DNA of 64,000 nucleotides, taken from Streptomyces sp. MMG1533 (GTDB lineage: Bacteria; Actinomycetota; Actinomycetes; Streptomycetales; Streptomycetaceae). Shown one piece after another: positions 17,443-27,448 of the stretch. Position numbers and translations under genes: made by a program. Location: positions 1-64,000 of the forward strand of contig NZ_LGDG01000226.1 in the NCBI RefSeq assembly GCF_001279775.1, read 5' to 3'. Every line of letters starts with the position of its first letter. Position 1 is the first letter of the stretch. The notes under the pieces are model-generated. The model saw only the letters and a list, made by a program, of their open reading frames with translations. It made no database searches and was not told where the DNA came from.

Positions 17443-19695
17443 TCAACGATGACCGCTTCGCAGCGGCTCCAGAAAGCGACTCGGCTCCCCGTGCCAGGAG
17501 ATGGCGAGAGCGTCCCGGGCCCGGGTCGCCGCGACGAACAGCAGCGAGCGAGCGCGCTGCAGTTCGCGCCGGTGGCGTGGCGGGTCGGTGCGCTCCCATG
17601 CGTCGACGGACGATCGGGGCACCCGGCCTTCTGAAACCCCGGCGATGATCATGCAGCGGTATTCGAGTCCCTTGAAGCGGTACATCGTGCCGATGTGCAC
17701 ACCCTCGTCGCTCCTCGGACCGTCCCGGGTGATCTCGGTCGCGACAATGCCCCTGCGGCCGAGCCGCTGCACGACGTCGCCGACCATCTCGTTGGTCGGT
17801 ACGCAGATCGCGACGGATTCCCGGGGTACGTCACTCCAGGTGTTCAACTGCTCGACGACGAGGTCGAGTTCTTCGTCCCAGCTCTCGGCCTCTCGCAGTG
17901 TCGGGCGGAGCCCGTGCAGCACGGAGCGGTAGCCGCCCAGTGTGTCCTGGTCGCCGTCGAGGTCGTCGTAGTCGACGCCCTCCAGGACTCCCATCGCGGA
18001 GCGGAGGATCTCCCAGGTGGTTCGGTAGCTGAGCGTGAGGCGCGCCGACCTGCCGCGGATGTTGACGCCGAGGCTGCCGAGGGTGACCTGATGGTCGTAG
18101 ATCCTCTGGTGGGTGTCGCCGACCAGGAAGATGTCGTTGGGCCCCGCCGGGACCATCGCGCGCAGCATCTTCCAGTGCGCGGCGCTGAGGTCCTGGGCCT
18201 CGTCGACCACGATGTGCCGGTAGCGGTAGCGCAGAAAGGCCCCTGATCCGGACTCCACGTGAATGTTTCCGATTCCGCCGCGGTCGTCCTTCTGCTGCTG
18301 CCTGTTGTCGATCTTGATCTTGCGGTCGATCTCCAGACGGGCGGCGCGCTCGGCCACCTGTCGGTGCGTCTCCAGTCCCTTGAGTTCCAGCCGCTGGGTG
18401 AAGCGTTCGGCGAGCTGCCAGATCTCCGCCCGTTCGGCGCGGGTGACGCTGCGGCCACGGCCGGCCCTGCGCACCTTGAAGTAGTCGGACCGGGAGTGGA
18501 CGGCCTGCCCCAGGATGACCTGGTTCCACTCGTCGCTCAGGAACTCCGCGTCCCAGCGGTTCTCGCCCGCCTCGACCAGCAGCTGGCGCCATTCGCGCAG
18601 GGCTTGGGAGTCCTCGATGCGTCGCTTGGCGTTGCCGGGGTCCGACTCCCGCACGACGCGGGTCGCCAGCTGGTCGACGTGCACGATGTCGACGCGGGCC
18701 AGGGTCTCCGGCCCGCCGAGCGACAGCAGCCGCGCTCGCAGGTCGGCGGCGAGGTTCTTGTTGAACGTGGTCAGCAGCACCGGCTTGGTGTGACCGGGAG
18801 GGAGCCGGTCCACCAGGTGCTTGACCCGGTGGAGCGCCACGATGGTCTTCCCGGTTCCCGGTCCGCCGCTCACCCTGGCGGGGCCGGAGTACTCCCGGCG
18901 CACGAGTTTCTCCTGGGTGGGGTGCAGGAAGACCTTCCAGCGGCCGAAGTCGCCTTCCTCGATGATGCTCTGCAGTGTCTCGTCGTCGGTGATGACAACG
19001 GCTTGGGAGCGGTCCGCGGCCGACTGCCAGTCGTCGGCGTCGAGTTCCTCCGGCTTCTCGACGGCGACAGGCTCGGTGACCTGTTCCTTGACCTGCGCGA
19101 ACGAGAATCCGTCCCGCAGCCGCAGCAGCACCTCACCGGTGTGACGGGGCGCGTACTCGGCGAGGCCGAGCAGTTCGTCGTCCGTGGTGAGCTTGAGGAC
19201 GATCGGGATGAGCGGCTCGGCGACGCCGAGTTCGGCGAGCTGGTCCGCGCTGTACTGCGCGAACAGCGGCTGTTCCACCGGCTGTTGGGGAACAGCGGGA
19301 ACCGCCGCTTCGGGAGCCCGGCGCAGCACGTCCTCTTCGACGACCTGGAGGTCGACGTAGTCGATGGCCCCGGTGATCTGGTTGATGCCGTAGGAGAGCC
19401 GGTCCAGGTTCTGGTGGACATGGCCCCGATGCTTGACCGAAACGAGCAGCCAGTCGTTGCCGCCGAGATGCAGGAGCAGCGCGCGGTACTCGCGGTTGAC
19501 GCGGGCAGACCAGAGACGGCCGTCGCCCTTGAGCTGCTTGAGGTCGAATCCCCCGGCGTTCGGGTTCTTCCGGAAATCGTGCTGGAACTTGTAGACCGCC
19601 CCGACGATCGCCCGGTCCAGCTTGACGATTTCCTTGTCGGCCTTGTCCAGCAGGCGCAGAGTGGCCCCCGTGCTCGGCGCGGCAGGACTGGTCAT
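17443..19695 (-). CDS. UvrD/Rep-type helicase with RelE-like N-terminal domain
   Basis: A 750-residue protein. Residues about 20-115 look like a RelE/ParE mRNA-interferase fold, with KQLKGDGRLWSARVNREYRA and a later LVSVKHRGHVHQNL. The rest is a superfamily 1 helicase: Walker A GGPGTGKTIVALHR near 275, DEAQDLSAAHW near 500, FLVGDTHQRIY near 525, and RFKGLEYRCMI and VAATRARDALAIS near the C-terminus. The same RelE-helicase order is known in other bacteria. Its start overlaps the stop of the DUF1998 helicase by four bases, so the two are co-translated and probably partners. A reduced RelE domain would more likely bind RNA or protein than cut. Confidence 0.88.
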   Translation of the reverse strand: MTSPAAPSTGATLRLLDKADKEIVKLDRAIVGAVYKFQHDFRKNPNAGGFDLKQLKGDGRLWSARVNREYRALLLHLGGNDWLLVSVKHRGHVHQNLDRLSYGINQITGAIDYVDLQVVEEDVLRRAPEAAVPAVPQQPVEQPLFAQYSADQLAELGVAEPLIPIVLKLTTDDELLGLAEYAPRHTGEVLLRLRDGFSFAQVKEQVTEPVAVEKPEELDADDWQSAADRSQAVVITDDETLQSIIEEGDFGRWKVFLHPTQEKLVRREYSGPARVSGGPGTGKTIVALHRVKHLVDRLPPGHTKPVLLTTFNKNLAADLRARLLSLGGPETLARVDIVHVDQLATRVVRESDPGNAKRRIEDSQALREWRQLLVEAGENRWDAEFLSDEWNQVILGQAVHSRSDYFKVRRAGRGRSVTRAERAEIWQLAERFTQRLELKGLETHRQVAERAARLEIDRKIKIDNRQQQKDDRGGIGNIHVESGSGAFLRYRYRHIVVDEAQDLSAAHWKMLRAMVPAGPNDIFLVGDTHQRIYDHQVTLGSLGVNIRGRSARLTLSYRTTWEILRSAMGVLEGVDYDDLDGDQDTLGGYRSVLHGLRPTLREAESWDEELDLVVEQLNTWSDVPRESVAICVPTNEMVGDVVQRLGRRGIVATEITRDGPRSDEGVHIGTMYRFKGLEYRCMIIAGVSEGRVPRSSVDAWERTDPPRHRRELQRARSLLFVAATRARDALAISWHGEPSRFLEPLRSGHR

Positions 19696-22600
19696 CCGTC
19701 GTGCTCCTCGTCGTTTTCGTCACCACTGAGCAACGCGGCCAGCTCCGCCGCGTCCCACTCCTTTGCCGTGCGCACCTGCCAGCCCGCCTCGGCGTAGGCC
19801 TTGTCACGGGCCTCGGCGTCACTGTCCGGTGTGCCGTCGGCATGCTGCTCGTGGGCCAGTACGACGCCTAGGCGCCGGTCCGGCCAGGCCAGTTCGGCGG
19901 ACCAGGCCGCGTCGCCCAGTTCGTAGCCAGCCCCGGGTGCCGGCGCTCCCAGGTCTGCCAGGGCCACGGCGAGTTCGGCCAGGCCGGGTTCCTCCACCAG
20001 GTACTCGATGACCTCGTCCCAGGCGGGATCGCGCACCGCGGCAGCGGGTTTGACCCCCGTGTCAGGGGCTGCCACCCGCCGCTGCGAGGTCAGCCAGCCC
20101 ACTCCACCGGTGACGGCCAGCTCCGCGGCGTCGAACCCGGAGAGCAGACTCGCCGTCAACTGAACACCGTCCCCCTCACCCTCGTTGAGGAACTGCAGGA
20201 GATTCGTCCAGAACAGCCAGGCCTGCCAGCGCCGCCGGTGCGCGGGCTCGTCGGCACTGATCAGGGCCGGGCTGTCCTCCAGCACGGTGAGCGCCGACCA
20301 GACGGCACCCGACTGCCCCTTGCGCAGGTCCAGAGTGATGGTCAGCGGGCACCCGCTCGCGTCCTTCGTCGTCATCACCTGTACGGCTCCCTGCCCGCCG
20401 GACAGCCGCTCGCCCCGCAGCGCTTCAGTGAGGCGTACGGCGATCGCCGGACCGTCGGCGAGCGCCCGGCTGGTCGCGGACACGGTGGCGAAACCGGCGA
20501 GCGCGCTCTGCGTGCGGCGCCGCCACAACTCCGGCTCCGGGCGAGTCAGATAGCCGATCAGCGTGTCGACGGGGTTGGCCCAGACGAAGCGCGGCAGATC
20601 CCGGGTGTCCCCGGCGTGCAGTCGCCGGTGGATGTCGAGCGCGGTCTTCTGCGCGGTGTTCTGGTATGGCATCCAGACCGGATCGGCGACGGGCCTGCGG
20701 CGTCCCGTCCATGCCTCGACGTCGTCCCACGTCAGCTGGAAGACCTGCCAGCCGGAGGCGCGCAGCCGGGTGCGCTTGGCCGCGTCGTCGGCCGCCCGGT
20801 TGCACTCGGGGCTCGCGTGGTAGCGGTATCCGTCGAGATAGACGGCGACCCTCAGCTCCTCCGCGTCGAGCCTGCGGAAGACCACGTCCGGGCGGGTGAA
20901 GCCCAGGTCGGTCTGTGTCTCCATCTGCCAGCGTGCGACGGAGCCGTCGGGCGCGGTCAGGCGGAGTTCTGTACTGCGTTCACCGTCCGGGGTGAGGGCC
21001 GTGCGGACGCTGGCCTCGTCGACGTCGTCGCGGTTCGCCCAGTCCAGCAGGCCCTGCCGGAACAGTGCTTCGAGCTCGCTCTCGACCTGCGGCGCGAGGT
21101 TGATGTCCCGCGTGGTGCCGACGGGCTCGGCGCCCCAGTTCTCGCCCTCGGTGCCGAACAGTTCCCCGAGCATGTCCAGGGCGTGCTCGCGCGAGACCAG
21201 TTCGTACTCGCTGTCGGTGACGTGCCGCAGCAGGCAGCGGTGGCAGGCGGGCCGTCCCTCCTCGACGCAGGAGCACTCCTCGATGATCCGACGGGCCGCG
21301 GCCAGCACCTCCCGCAGGCCGCCCGGTCCGGCGAGCCGCTGCAGATAACCGGTGCCGCGGGGCAGCGTGTCGTAGAGGACGAGGAAGTGCCGGCGTACGT
21401 CCGGGTCGCCGCTGTCCGGGTCGGGCATGGAGTCGGTGACGACGGCCAGGTGGTCGGGGTCGCCGCCGTAGTTCTGGGCGATGCCCGCGAGCAGGGCGGC
21501 CTTGAAGGAGACCAGCCGTTCCTGGGTGTGGGCGGTGACGGCCGGGATGAGGATGCGCAGCGCCTCGGTCTCCAGCACATGGGCCAGCAGCACCTTCACG
21601 CCCGTCTGCTGGGCCTTCGACTCGGTCAGGCCGGTCCGCACCTTGGGGCACCAGGGCCGGTGGTACTGGGTGGCCTTCACCTGTACCAGGGCGTCCTGGT
21701 GCAGGACGGGCCCGCCGTCCGCGTCGGCCTGTCCGCAGGAGTCGCAGACCCAGAAGGGGTTGAGTCGTACGCGACGGCCCGCGAAGGCGTCGTCCGCGAC
21801 GGCGTCCACGCGCGAGGCACCGACGTTGATGTGCCGGACGGTGGCCTGCCGGGTGAACTCCCAGCCGAAGGTGACTCGCCGGCCTCCGGGCAGGCCCGGC
21901 GTGTGACGCCAGGCCTCGACCACGCTGTCGTGGGGGATGTCCACGGCGGGTACGACGGTGTAGTGCCGCCGCTCGCGCTCGTCGGTGTCGTCCCGTACCC
22001 GGGCGTCGTCGCGCTGGTCCCTGGAGTGGACGCGGTGCGGCACGAGCACCTTGTGCAGGCAGCCGACGTCGCCGATGGCGGCGGAGTGGCAGCGCGGGCA
22101 GGCGGAGGAGTCCTGCTGGGCACGGTGGGTACGGACGTGACCGCAGTCGGGGCAGACCCGCCACCAAAGCCAGGCCGGACGGCCGGGGCTGCCGATGTCG
22201 AGACCACTGATCCGGTGCTTGTAGCCCTGGATGTAGAAGTGGTTTCCGGGTGCGAGGTCCTGCAGGGCGAGGCGTGCGGACCGCTCGTACCGGAGGACTT
22301 TGCTGTGGTGTCCGATCTCGCCGTCGGCTGCCTCCTCCCGCCAGGTGAGGGTGGCTTCCAGCTCGGTGGTCGAGTCGACGAGGCTGTAGTTGGGCAGCAG
22401 TCCGAGATCGACGAGTGCCGCGTGCGCGGTGCCACGGCTGATCTCGCCGGCGCTGCGGGCGACGGCCCGCCGCTCGGCCCGCAGTTCGCGCCCCTGCCGT
22501 TCGTGCTCGGGGTCACCGGAGACGAGCCGTCCGATCGCGTCGTCGATGGCGACGATGCGCCGCTGCAGCTCTCCCCGGCGGCTCTCCCACTCCCTGCTCG

Positions 22601-25600
22601 CGTCCGCGAGGGATGCGGCGATCCCCTCGACGGCGAACTTCCGCAGCGCGTCGGCGGCTTCCGCGCTGACGCCGGTGCCACGCTTCTCGTCGTACGGCGG
22701 GAAGAGCCGGAGGAAGTCCGTGACCAGTTCGGCCCCGTTCTCCAGTGCGGCAGCCGTGAAGTCGGACAGCCAGCCGGACGGCCCGAACAGAGCGGTCGCC
22801 AGGCGCGGCAGGGCGAGTACGGGAGTTCCGTCCGGCGACGTCAGCCGTCCGGCTCCGGCGAGGTCCAACAGGTGGGCCAGGTACTGGCGTTGGAGGATCT
22901 CGACGGCGGAGAGGAAGCAGCCCGGCGGCTGGATGTCACCCGCGATCATCCGCAGCGGATCTTCCAGGTAGTACCGGTCGCGCGGGCCTCGGTCGACCAT
23001 GGTGAGCAGATAGGCGTTGCCGGTCGTCCGCCCCGCCCGGCCCACCCGCTGAACGTAGTTGGCCGGACCCTTGGGCAGCGAGGCGAGCACCACGGCCGAC
23101 AGGTCGCCGATGTCGATGCCGAGTTCGAGAGTCGGCGTGCAGGACAGGACCTGTGGGTTGGCGTAGTGGACGTCGGTGCCGTCCCGGAACGCCTTCTCGA
23201 CGGCTTCCCGCTTGCGCCGGTCGAGGGTGCCCGTGTGCTCGGCGGTGTTGATGGTGAAGACTCCGGCGTCGCGGTACATCCGCCGGTAGAAGTCGTCGGT
23301 GAAGTCCCGTCGGCGCAGGCTGCCTTCGCCGTCGCGGCCCGCCTGGAGATGGCCCTTGCACCGGTAGCGCGGACAGGGCTGGCCGTGCCACTGGTGGGCG
23401 AGCTCTGGGTGGACGGTCTGCTGCCAGGAGCAGTCCGGGCAGCGCACACCGGCGTCCGCGACGACCTCGTCCGCGAGCTTGCGCACCTGTACATGGCCGG
23501 GCTGGAGCCCGTACAGGCGCGTGGCCCCGTCCTTGGCGGTGCGGACCGAGACCACACCGGCCTCGGCGAGGGCCGGGAACAGCCGGACGAGGAAGGCGTT
23601 CGCCGCGTCGGGCTGTCGCAGGCCGAGGCTGCGGCGCGTCCAGTCCTGGTACCAGCCGAGGCGTCCGGTCAGTACGTCGAAGTCGTCGCTGCCCTTCTTG
23701 GGACTGCCGAGGAGGAAGGCCGGGGCGGAGACACCGGGCGGGAAGGCGGGCATGCCCTCCTTCCGGCCGCCCCAGATCAGCCAGCGCCGCACGCCCGCCT
23801 GATCGAGCCAGGGGTCCAGCCAGGCGTGTCGGATCGCGCCCCGCGTCCGCATCCGTTCCAGCAGCCCGCGCACATAGCCGACGAACCGGTCCGGCCCCGG
23901 CACGGAACCGTCCGGCAGGGCGATGTCCCCGGGCGTGGTGTGCAACAGCTCGCGCACCAACTCGGCGACACCGTCAGGGTCTTCGAGGGGTACGTCCGCG
24001 GCGACCGTCCGCGTCAGCTCCAGGGTGCGGCCCTGCCGGGACCTGAGCCCGAACTCCATGACCGCCGCGAAGGCCAGCCGTTGCGCGATCAGCTCCCAGG
24101 TCCGCTTGGAGCCGTGACTGCGCCCGCTGAGCAGGATGTCGACCCCACGGAGCACATGCAGATCCGGCGGGATGACCGCGACCTGCACCTTCCGGCTGTC
24201 CACGACCTCCTCGACGATGTCGGCGGCCAGGTCGCTCAGCGCGATCGGGGTGTCCTCGTCGACGCGGCTGGCGAGCAGGGAGCGGAAGGAGAAGGTGTAC
24301 GAGCGGCTGGCGACGTATCCGGCGCGGTGAGCGGCGTCCTGGACGGAGTCGTTGAAGAGGAGGGTCTTGTTCTCCTTGAGTTTCTCGTCGAGCTCACCCC
24401 CGGTGAACAGCTGGGTGATGGAGGCGGCGGCGAGGGCGGCAAGACCGGTACCGAGGTAGCGGATGGCGTTGAAGGTGCGGCAGGCCGGGCACTGGTCGGT
24501 CTCCGCCGCCCGGTCGTTGGTGAGGTCGACGACGACGAACGCGGAACCGCGCGGCGTCTTCGTCACGCTCGGCCCTGCTCCGTCCCGCGGCTTCTCGAAG
24601 TCCCTCTCGGGCGAGAGCGGCCTGAGGCGCCCGCTGTCCCCGTCGAGCACCATCACCGTGGGCCCGCTGCGCACGGGTTCCTTCGCGAAGGCGGCGTCGT
24701 GGGCCTCGGACACGGTCGCCGCGATCATGTTCCGGACCCGGCGCTTGTCCCGCCCGACCGACGCCCGGCGGATCTTGGTGGCGTTCAGTTCGAGCTCTGC
24801 CGCGTCGGACTCCGGGGACAGCGCGGCCCACCCTGAGCGCCCGCACTCGCGGCAGAACACGGCGGGCAGGAACACCTCGGCGGGCGAGGGCGCGCTGTCG
24901 TCGGCGGGGACGGCGGCCACCTCCTCGTCCCCGGGGCTCGTGGTCTTGTCCCCCGGTGTCTTGTGGACGAGCCGCCCGCCGGAGGCCACCCGTTCGTCGT
25001 CCCAGCGGAACTCGGCCCGCGCGGGCGTGATCCCGCGCAGCACTCGGGAGACGGACCGCACCCAGTGGTGGATCTCGACGGCCAGCAGTGGCCGTCCGGG
25101 ATGGCCCGGATCGCGGGCCGTCGACAGCAGGGCGACATAGCGGGCCAGCGCCTGGGCGGCGACGGTCGGTTTCTGCTGCGCGGCCATGCCCCAGTGGTAG
25201 GCGTACCGCGGCAGGACCTCCATGAGTTCCGCGAGCGTCCGAGGGTTGCCGTCGAGGATCTCCAGGACGGCCGCGGTCAGCCGGTGCTGCCGCAGCCTGG
25301 CCCCGAGTTCCTCGGGCGAGAGCCCTTCCTCACCGGTGAAGGCCGTCGCGAGCCGGTCCAGGGCGCCCTCGTCCCGGGTCGGGTCCCCGAGGAGTACGAC
25401 CTCCTGCGGCGCCGGGAACGGCAGGCTGAAGTCGCTGTCGCCGGCGAACTCCTGCACGCTGCGCCGGGACTCACCGATCACCGAATCGGCCGGGAAGGGC
25501 ACACCGAAGACCTGCTCGGCGACCTCCAGCATGGAGGACCCGCCCGACCCGGACCCGCCCGACCCGGACTCGCCGAGTGTCGCCGAGGTGGCGACCGGGC

Positions 25601-26402
25601 AGACGGACCCGAGCGGCCGCCCGTCGCGGGCCAGCCCGGTCACGGACCCGAGCCGCCGCAGCAGCATCGCCACGTCCGTGCCCTGGGCGCCGTCGTAGGT
25701 GTGGAACTCGTCCAGGACGACGTAGGCGAGGGGCGAGTTCTCCCACAACTTCTGGTCCTCGGGCCGCTGGAGGAGCAGGTCGAGCATCTTGTAGTTGGTG
25801 ATCAGGATGTCCGGCCGGGTGCGCCGGATCTCCTCGCGTTCCACCGCGACCTTGCGGACGGAGTCCTTGAACTCCCGGGACGGCTTGTCACCGATGTACA
25901 GCGCGGCCCGGACCCGCTCCAGCCGGGTGTCCTTCTCCAGGTAGTCGTTGATGCGCTGCGCCTGGTCGGTCGCGAGCGCGTTCATCGGATACAGCAGGAC
26001 GGCTTTCACCCCGCCTCGCCCGGCCTCGCGCTCGCGACGGCAGTGGTCGAGCAGCGGGACGAGGAAGGACTCGGTCTTGCCGGATCCGGTGCCGGTGGTG
26101 ACGAGAGTCGGCTGGGCCGGCCCGTGCAGGGTGGAGAGCCGCTCCCAGGCCCGCGCCTGGTGCCGGTGCGGGTGGAAGGGGGCGCGCGGCCACCACTGGA
26201 GGTGCCGCTGCCAGTCGTCGTTCTCGGCGGCCCGGAAGGGGGTTCGGATCCGCAGGTACGGCCCCCGGAAGATGCCGTCGTCGGCGTCGCCGAGGAACTG
26301 CTCCAGGGCCCGCCGCGTCGACTCGTCCGCCAGGGCGTACGTCGTCGACAGGTACTGGCTCAGGCTGGCCCGTACCTGGTCGGCGGCGAGAGTCGGACGC
26401 AC
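19692..26402 (-). CDS. Giant DEAD-box helicase with DUF1998 and Vsr-like nuclease regions
   Basis: A 2236-residue defence-type protein. A superfamily 2 helicase core has GTGSGKT at 104-110, LDEFHTYDG near 225 and TSATLG near 268. The second helicase lobe follows a zinc-binding CPDC/CPRYRC region near 985, with ELGIDIGDLSAVV and QRVGRAGRTTGN. A second CPDC...CPRC cluster is near 1415, and a DUF1998 region ends with CSCVEEGRPACHRCLLRH near 1710. Around 1860, VAVYLDGYRYH...DDAAKR...GWQVFQLTWDD resembles Vsr/DUF559 nucleases, and a weaker copy ends the protein. DruE of Druantia and the DrmA+DrmB pair of DISARM have related content. Start GTG. Confidence 0.88.
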   Translation of the reverse strand: MRPTLAADQVRASLSQYLSTTYALADESTRRALEQFLGDADDGIFRGPYLRIRTPFRAAENDDWQRHLQWWPRAPFHPHRHQARAWERLSTLHGPAQPTLVTTGTGSGKTESFLVPLLDHCRREREAGRGGVKAVLLYPMNALATDQAQRINDYLEKDTRLERVRAALYIGDKPSREFKDSVRKVAVEREEIRRTRPDILITNYKMLDLLLQRPEDQKLWENSPLAYVVLDEFHTYDGAQGTDVAMLLRRLGSVTGLARDGRPLGSVCPVATSATLGESGSGGSGSGGSSMLEVAEQVFGVPFPADSVIGESRRSVQEFAGDSDFSLPFPAPQEVVLLGDPTRDEGALDRLATAFTGEEGLSPEELGARLRQHRLTAAVLEILDGNPRTLAELMEVLPRYAYHWGMAAQQKPTVAAQALARYVALLSTARDPGHPGRPLLAVEIHHWVRSVSRVLRGITPARAEFRWDDERVASGGRLVHKTPGDKTTSPGDEEVAAVPADDSAPSPAEVFLPAVFCRECGRSGWAALSPESDAAELELNATKIRRASVGRDKRRVRNMIAATVSEAHDAAFAKEPVRSGPTVMVLDGDSGRLRPLSPERDFEKPRDGAGPSVTKTPRGSAFVVVDLTNDRAAETDQCPACRTFNAIRYLGTGLAALAAASITQLFTGGELDEKLKENKTLLFNDSVQDAAHRAGYVASRSYTFSFRSLLASRVDEDTPIALSDLAADIVEEVVDSRKVQVAVIPPDLHVLRGVDILLSGRSHGSKRTWELIAQRLAFAAVMEFGLRSRQGRTLELTRTVAADVPLEDPDGVAELVRELLHTTPGDIALPDGSVPGPDRFVGYVRGLLERMRTRGAIRHAWLDPWLDQAGVRRWLIWGGRKEGMPAFPPGVSAPAFLLGSPKKGSDDFDVLTGRLGWYQDWTRRSLGLRQPDAANAFLVRLFPALAEAGVVSVRTAKDGATRLYGLQPGHVQVRKLADEVVADAGVRCPDCSWQQTVHPELAHQWHGQPCPRYRCKGHLQAGRDGEGSLRRRDFTDDFYRRMYRDAGVFTINTAEHTGTLDRRKREAVEKAFRDGTDVHYANPQVLSCTPTLELGIDIGDLSAVVLASLPKGPANYVQRVGRAGRTTGNAYLLTMVDRGPRDRYYLEDPLRMIAGDIQPPGCFLSAVEILQRQYLAHLLDLAGAGRLTSPDGTPVLALPRLATALFGPSGWLSDFTAAALENGAELVTDFLRLFPPYDEKRGTGVSAEAADALRKFAVEGIAASLADASREWESRRGELQRRIVAIDDAIGRLVSGDPEHERQGRELRAERRAVARSAGEISRGTAHAALVDLGLLPNYSLVDSTTELEATLTWREEAADGEIGHHSKVLRYERSARLALQDLAPGNHFYIQGYKHRISGLDIGSPGRPAWLWWRVCPDCGHVRTHRAQQDSSACPRCHSAAIGDVGCLHKVLVPHRVHSRDQRDDARVRDDTDERERRHYTVVPAVDIPHDSVVEAWRHTPGLPGGRRVTFGWEFTRQATVRHINVGASRVDAVADDAFAGRRVRLNPFWVCDSCGQADADGGPVLHQDALVQVKATQYHRPWCPKVRTGLTESKAQQTGVKVLLAHVLETEALRILIPAVTAHTQERLVSFKAALLAGIAQNYGGDPDHLAVVTDSMPDPDSGDPDVRRHFLVLYDTLPRGTGYLQRLAGPGGLREVLAAARRIIEECSCVEEGRPACHRCLLRHVTDSEYELVSREHALDMLGELFGTEGENWGAEPVGTTRDINLAPQVESELEALFRQGLLDWANRDDVDEASVRTALTPDGERSTELRLTAPDGSVARWQMETQTDLGFTRPDVVFRRLDAEELRVAVYLDGYRYHASPECNRAADDAAKRTRLRASGWQVFQLTWDDVEAWTGRRRPVADPVWMPYQNTAQKTALDIHRRLHAGDTRDLPRFVWANPVDTLIGYLTRPEPELWRRRTQSALAGFATVSATSRALADGPAIAVRLTEALRGERLSGGQGAVQVMTTKDASGCPLTITLDLRKGQSGAVWSALTVLEDSPALISADEPAHRRRWQAWLFWTNLLQFLNEGEGDGVQLTASLLSGFDAAELAVTGGVGWLTSQRRVAAPDTGVKPAAAVRDPAWDEVIEYLVEEPGLAELAVALADLGAPAPGAGYELGDAAWSAELAWPDRRLGVVLAHEQHADGTPDSDAEARDKAYAEAGWQVRTAKEWDAAELAALLSGDENDEEHDG

Positions 26403-26475
26403 GCGCGGTCCCCCTTCAGCGCTGGATCATGGTTCGCACACCCACCGTAAGGGACGGCGGGATGTACGGGACCCC

Positions 26476-27405
26476 TCAGACCCCGAGCTTGCGGCCCACG
26501 TAGGCGATGCGGACGGTCCGGTCCTCCGACACGAGCCTGAAGTGGATCCGCCCGGGCTTGGGCGGGTAGTCGGTGTGCAGGTAGAAGAGCTGCCGCTCGC
26601 CGTCGAGGTCGGTGAACCAGCACAGGCGCTTGCGGGACTCGAACTCGCCACGCACGTCGCCGCCCCACGGCGGTCGGGGCTGGGTGTCCGGGTCCCAGGC
26701 GGAGACGGCCTCCTCCAGGTCGAGGAGGCGCCGGCGAACGACGGGGACGGACAGGGCGTCGAGGGAGCGCAGCTGGCTCTCCACCTCAGGCAGGAACTGA
26801 AGGCTGGGGCAGATCCTGTCGCGCTTCTCCCAAAGGTGGGCCCCGGTGGTGGCGGCGGTGTCGCGGGAGGCCTTGATCCACCGCAGATGCTCGTCCACGT
26901 GCGGTCGGGCCGAGGCGTGCCGAACTCTGACGAGGCTGACCTCCGTGCCGCTGCCGTCCTCGCTCTCGTCCTCCTCGACGAGCCGCTCGCGCTCCAGCAT
27001 CAGCGTGGTGGCGTCCCAGCGGGCGTCGACCGGCAGCGAGACACCCAGTCCGTCGGCCATGTGGGCTGCGCCCAGGCCCTCGGCGACAACCCCGTCGTGA
27101 CGGTATTCGACGTCGTAGCCGTCCACCCCGTCCGGGAACCCGGTGTTGAACGGCGACTTGGTCCGCAGCTTGAGCAGCAGAGTCCAGGCGGCCTGGTTCC
27201 TCGGATTCCCGAACCACTTGCCGATCGGATGCCCTTGCGCGATGTGGAGCTCGTTGAGCTTCGCTTCGGTCACCAACGTCGTCCCCACCGGGTCCGCACG
27301 CTGGATCGCCGCCGCGGTGCGGGCGAGCTCTGTCATGGCCCGCTCCGCCTGTAACGGCTCGCAGGCACTGCGGCACGACTCCTCGTTCAGGAACAGTTGC
27401 GGCAC
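26476..27405 (-). CDS. Unknown protein of the defence operon
   Basis: A 309-residue protein I cannot place. The N-terminal half has a small alpha/beta pattern (HPIGKWFGNPRNQAAWTLLL, then YDVEYRHDGVVAEGLG), a middle helical part, and a C-terminus reading FYLHTDYPPKPGRIHF...TVRIAYVGRKL. The final part recalls the last strands of RelE-like proteins (a basic RIHF followed by IAYVGRxL), which is interesting because the UvrD protein also carries such a domain; this is inference only. It lies 43 bp after the DUF3696 ATPase and 73 bp before the DUF1998 helicase, so it is probably in the same transcript. Confidence 0.7.
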   Translation of the reverse strand: MPQLFLNEESCRSACEPLQAERAMTELARTAAAIQRADPVGTTLVTEAKLNELHIAQGHPIGKWFGNPRNQAAWTLLLKLRTKSPFNTGFPDGVDGYDVEYRHDGVVAEGLGAAHMADGLGVSLPVDARWDATTLMLERERLVEEDESEDGSGTEVSLVRVRHASARPHVDEHLRWIKASRDTAATTGAHLWEKRDRICPSLQFLPEVESQLRSLDALSVPVVRRRLLDLEEAVSAWDPDTQPRPPWGGDVRGEFESRKRLCWFTDLDGERQLFYLHTDYPPKPGRIHFRLVSEDRTVRIAYVGRKLGV

Positions 27406-27448
27406 GCGTCCCCCTGGATCACGACGTCTTACGGGCGGTCAGCCGGGC

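Noticed and set aside
20238..24836. A 1532-codon plus-strand frame antisense to the DUF1998 helicase
   Set aside because: Typical high-GC shadow: no recognisable domain, low-complexity Arg/Val/Gly/Asp-rich protein, while the opposite strand encodes a clear helicase.
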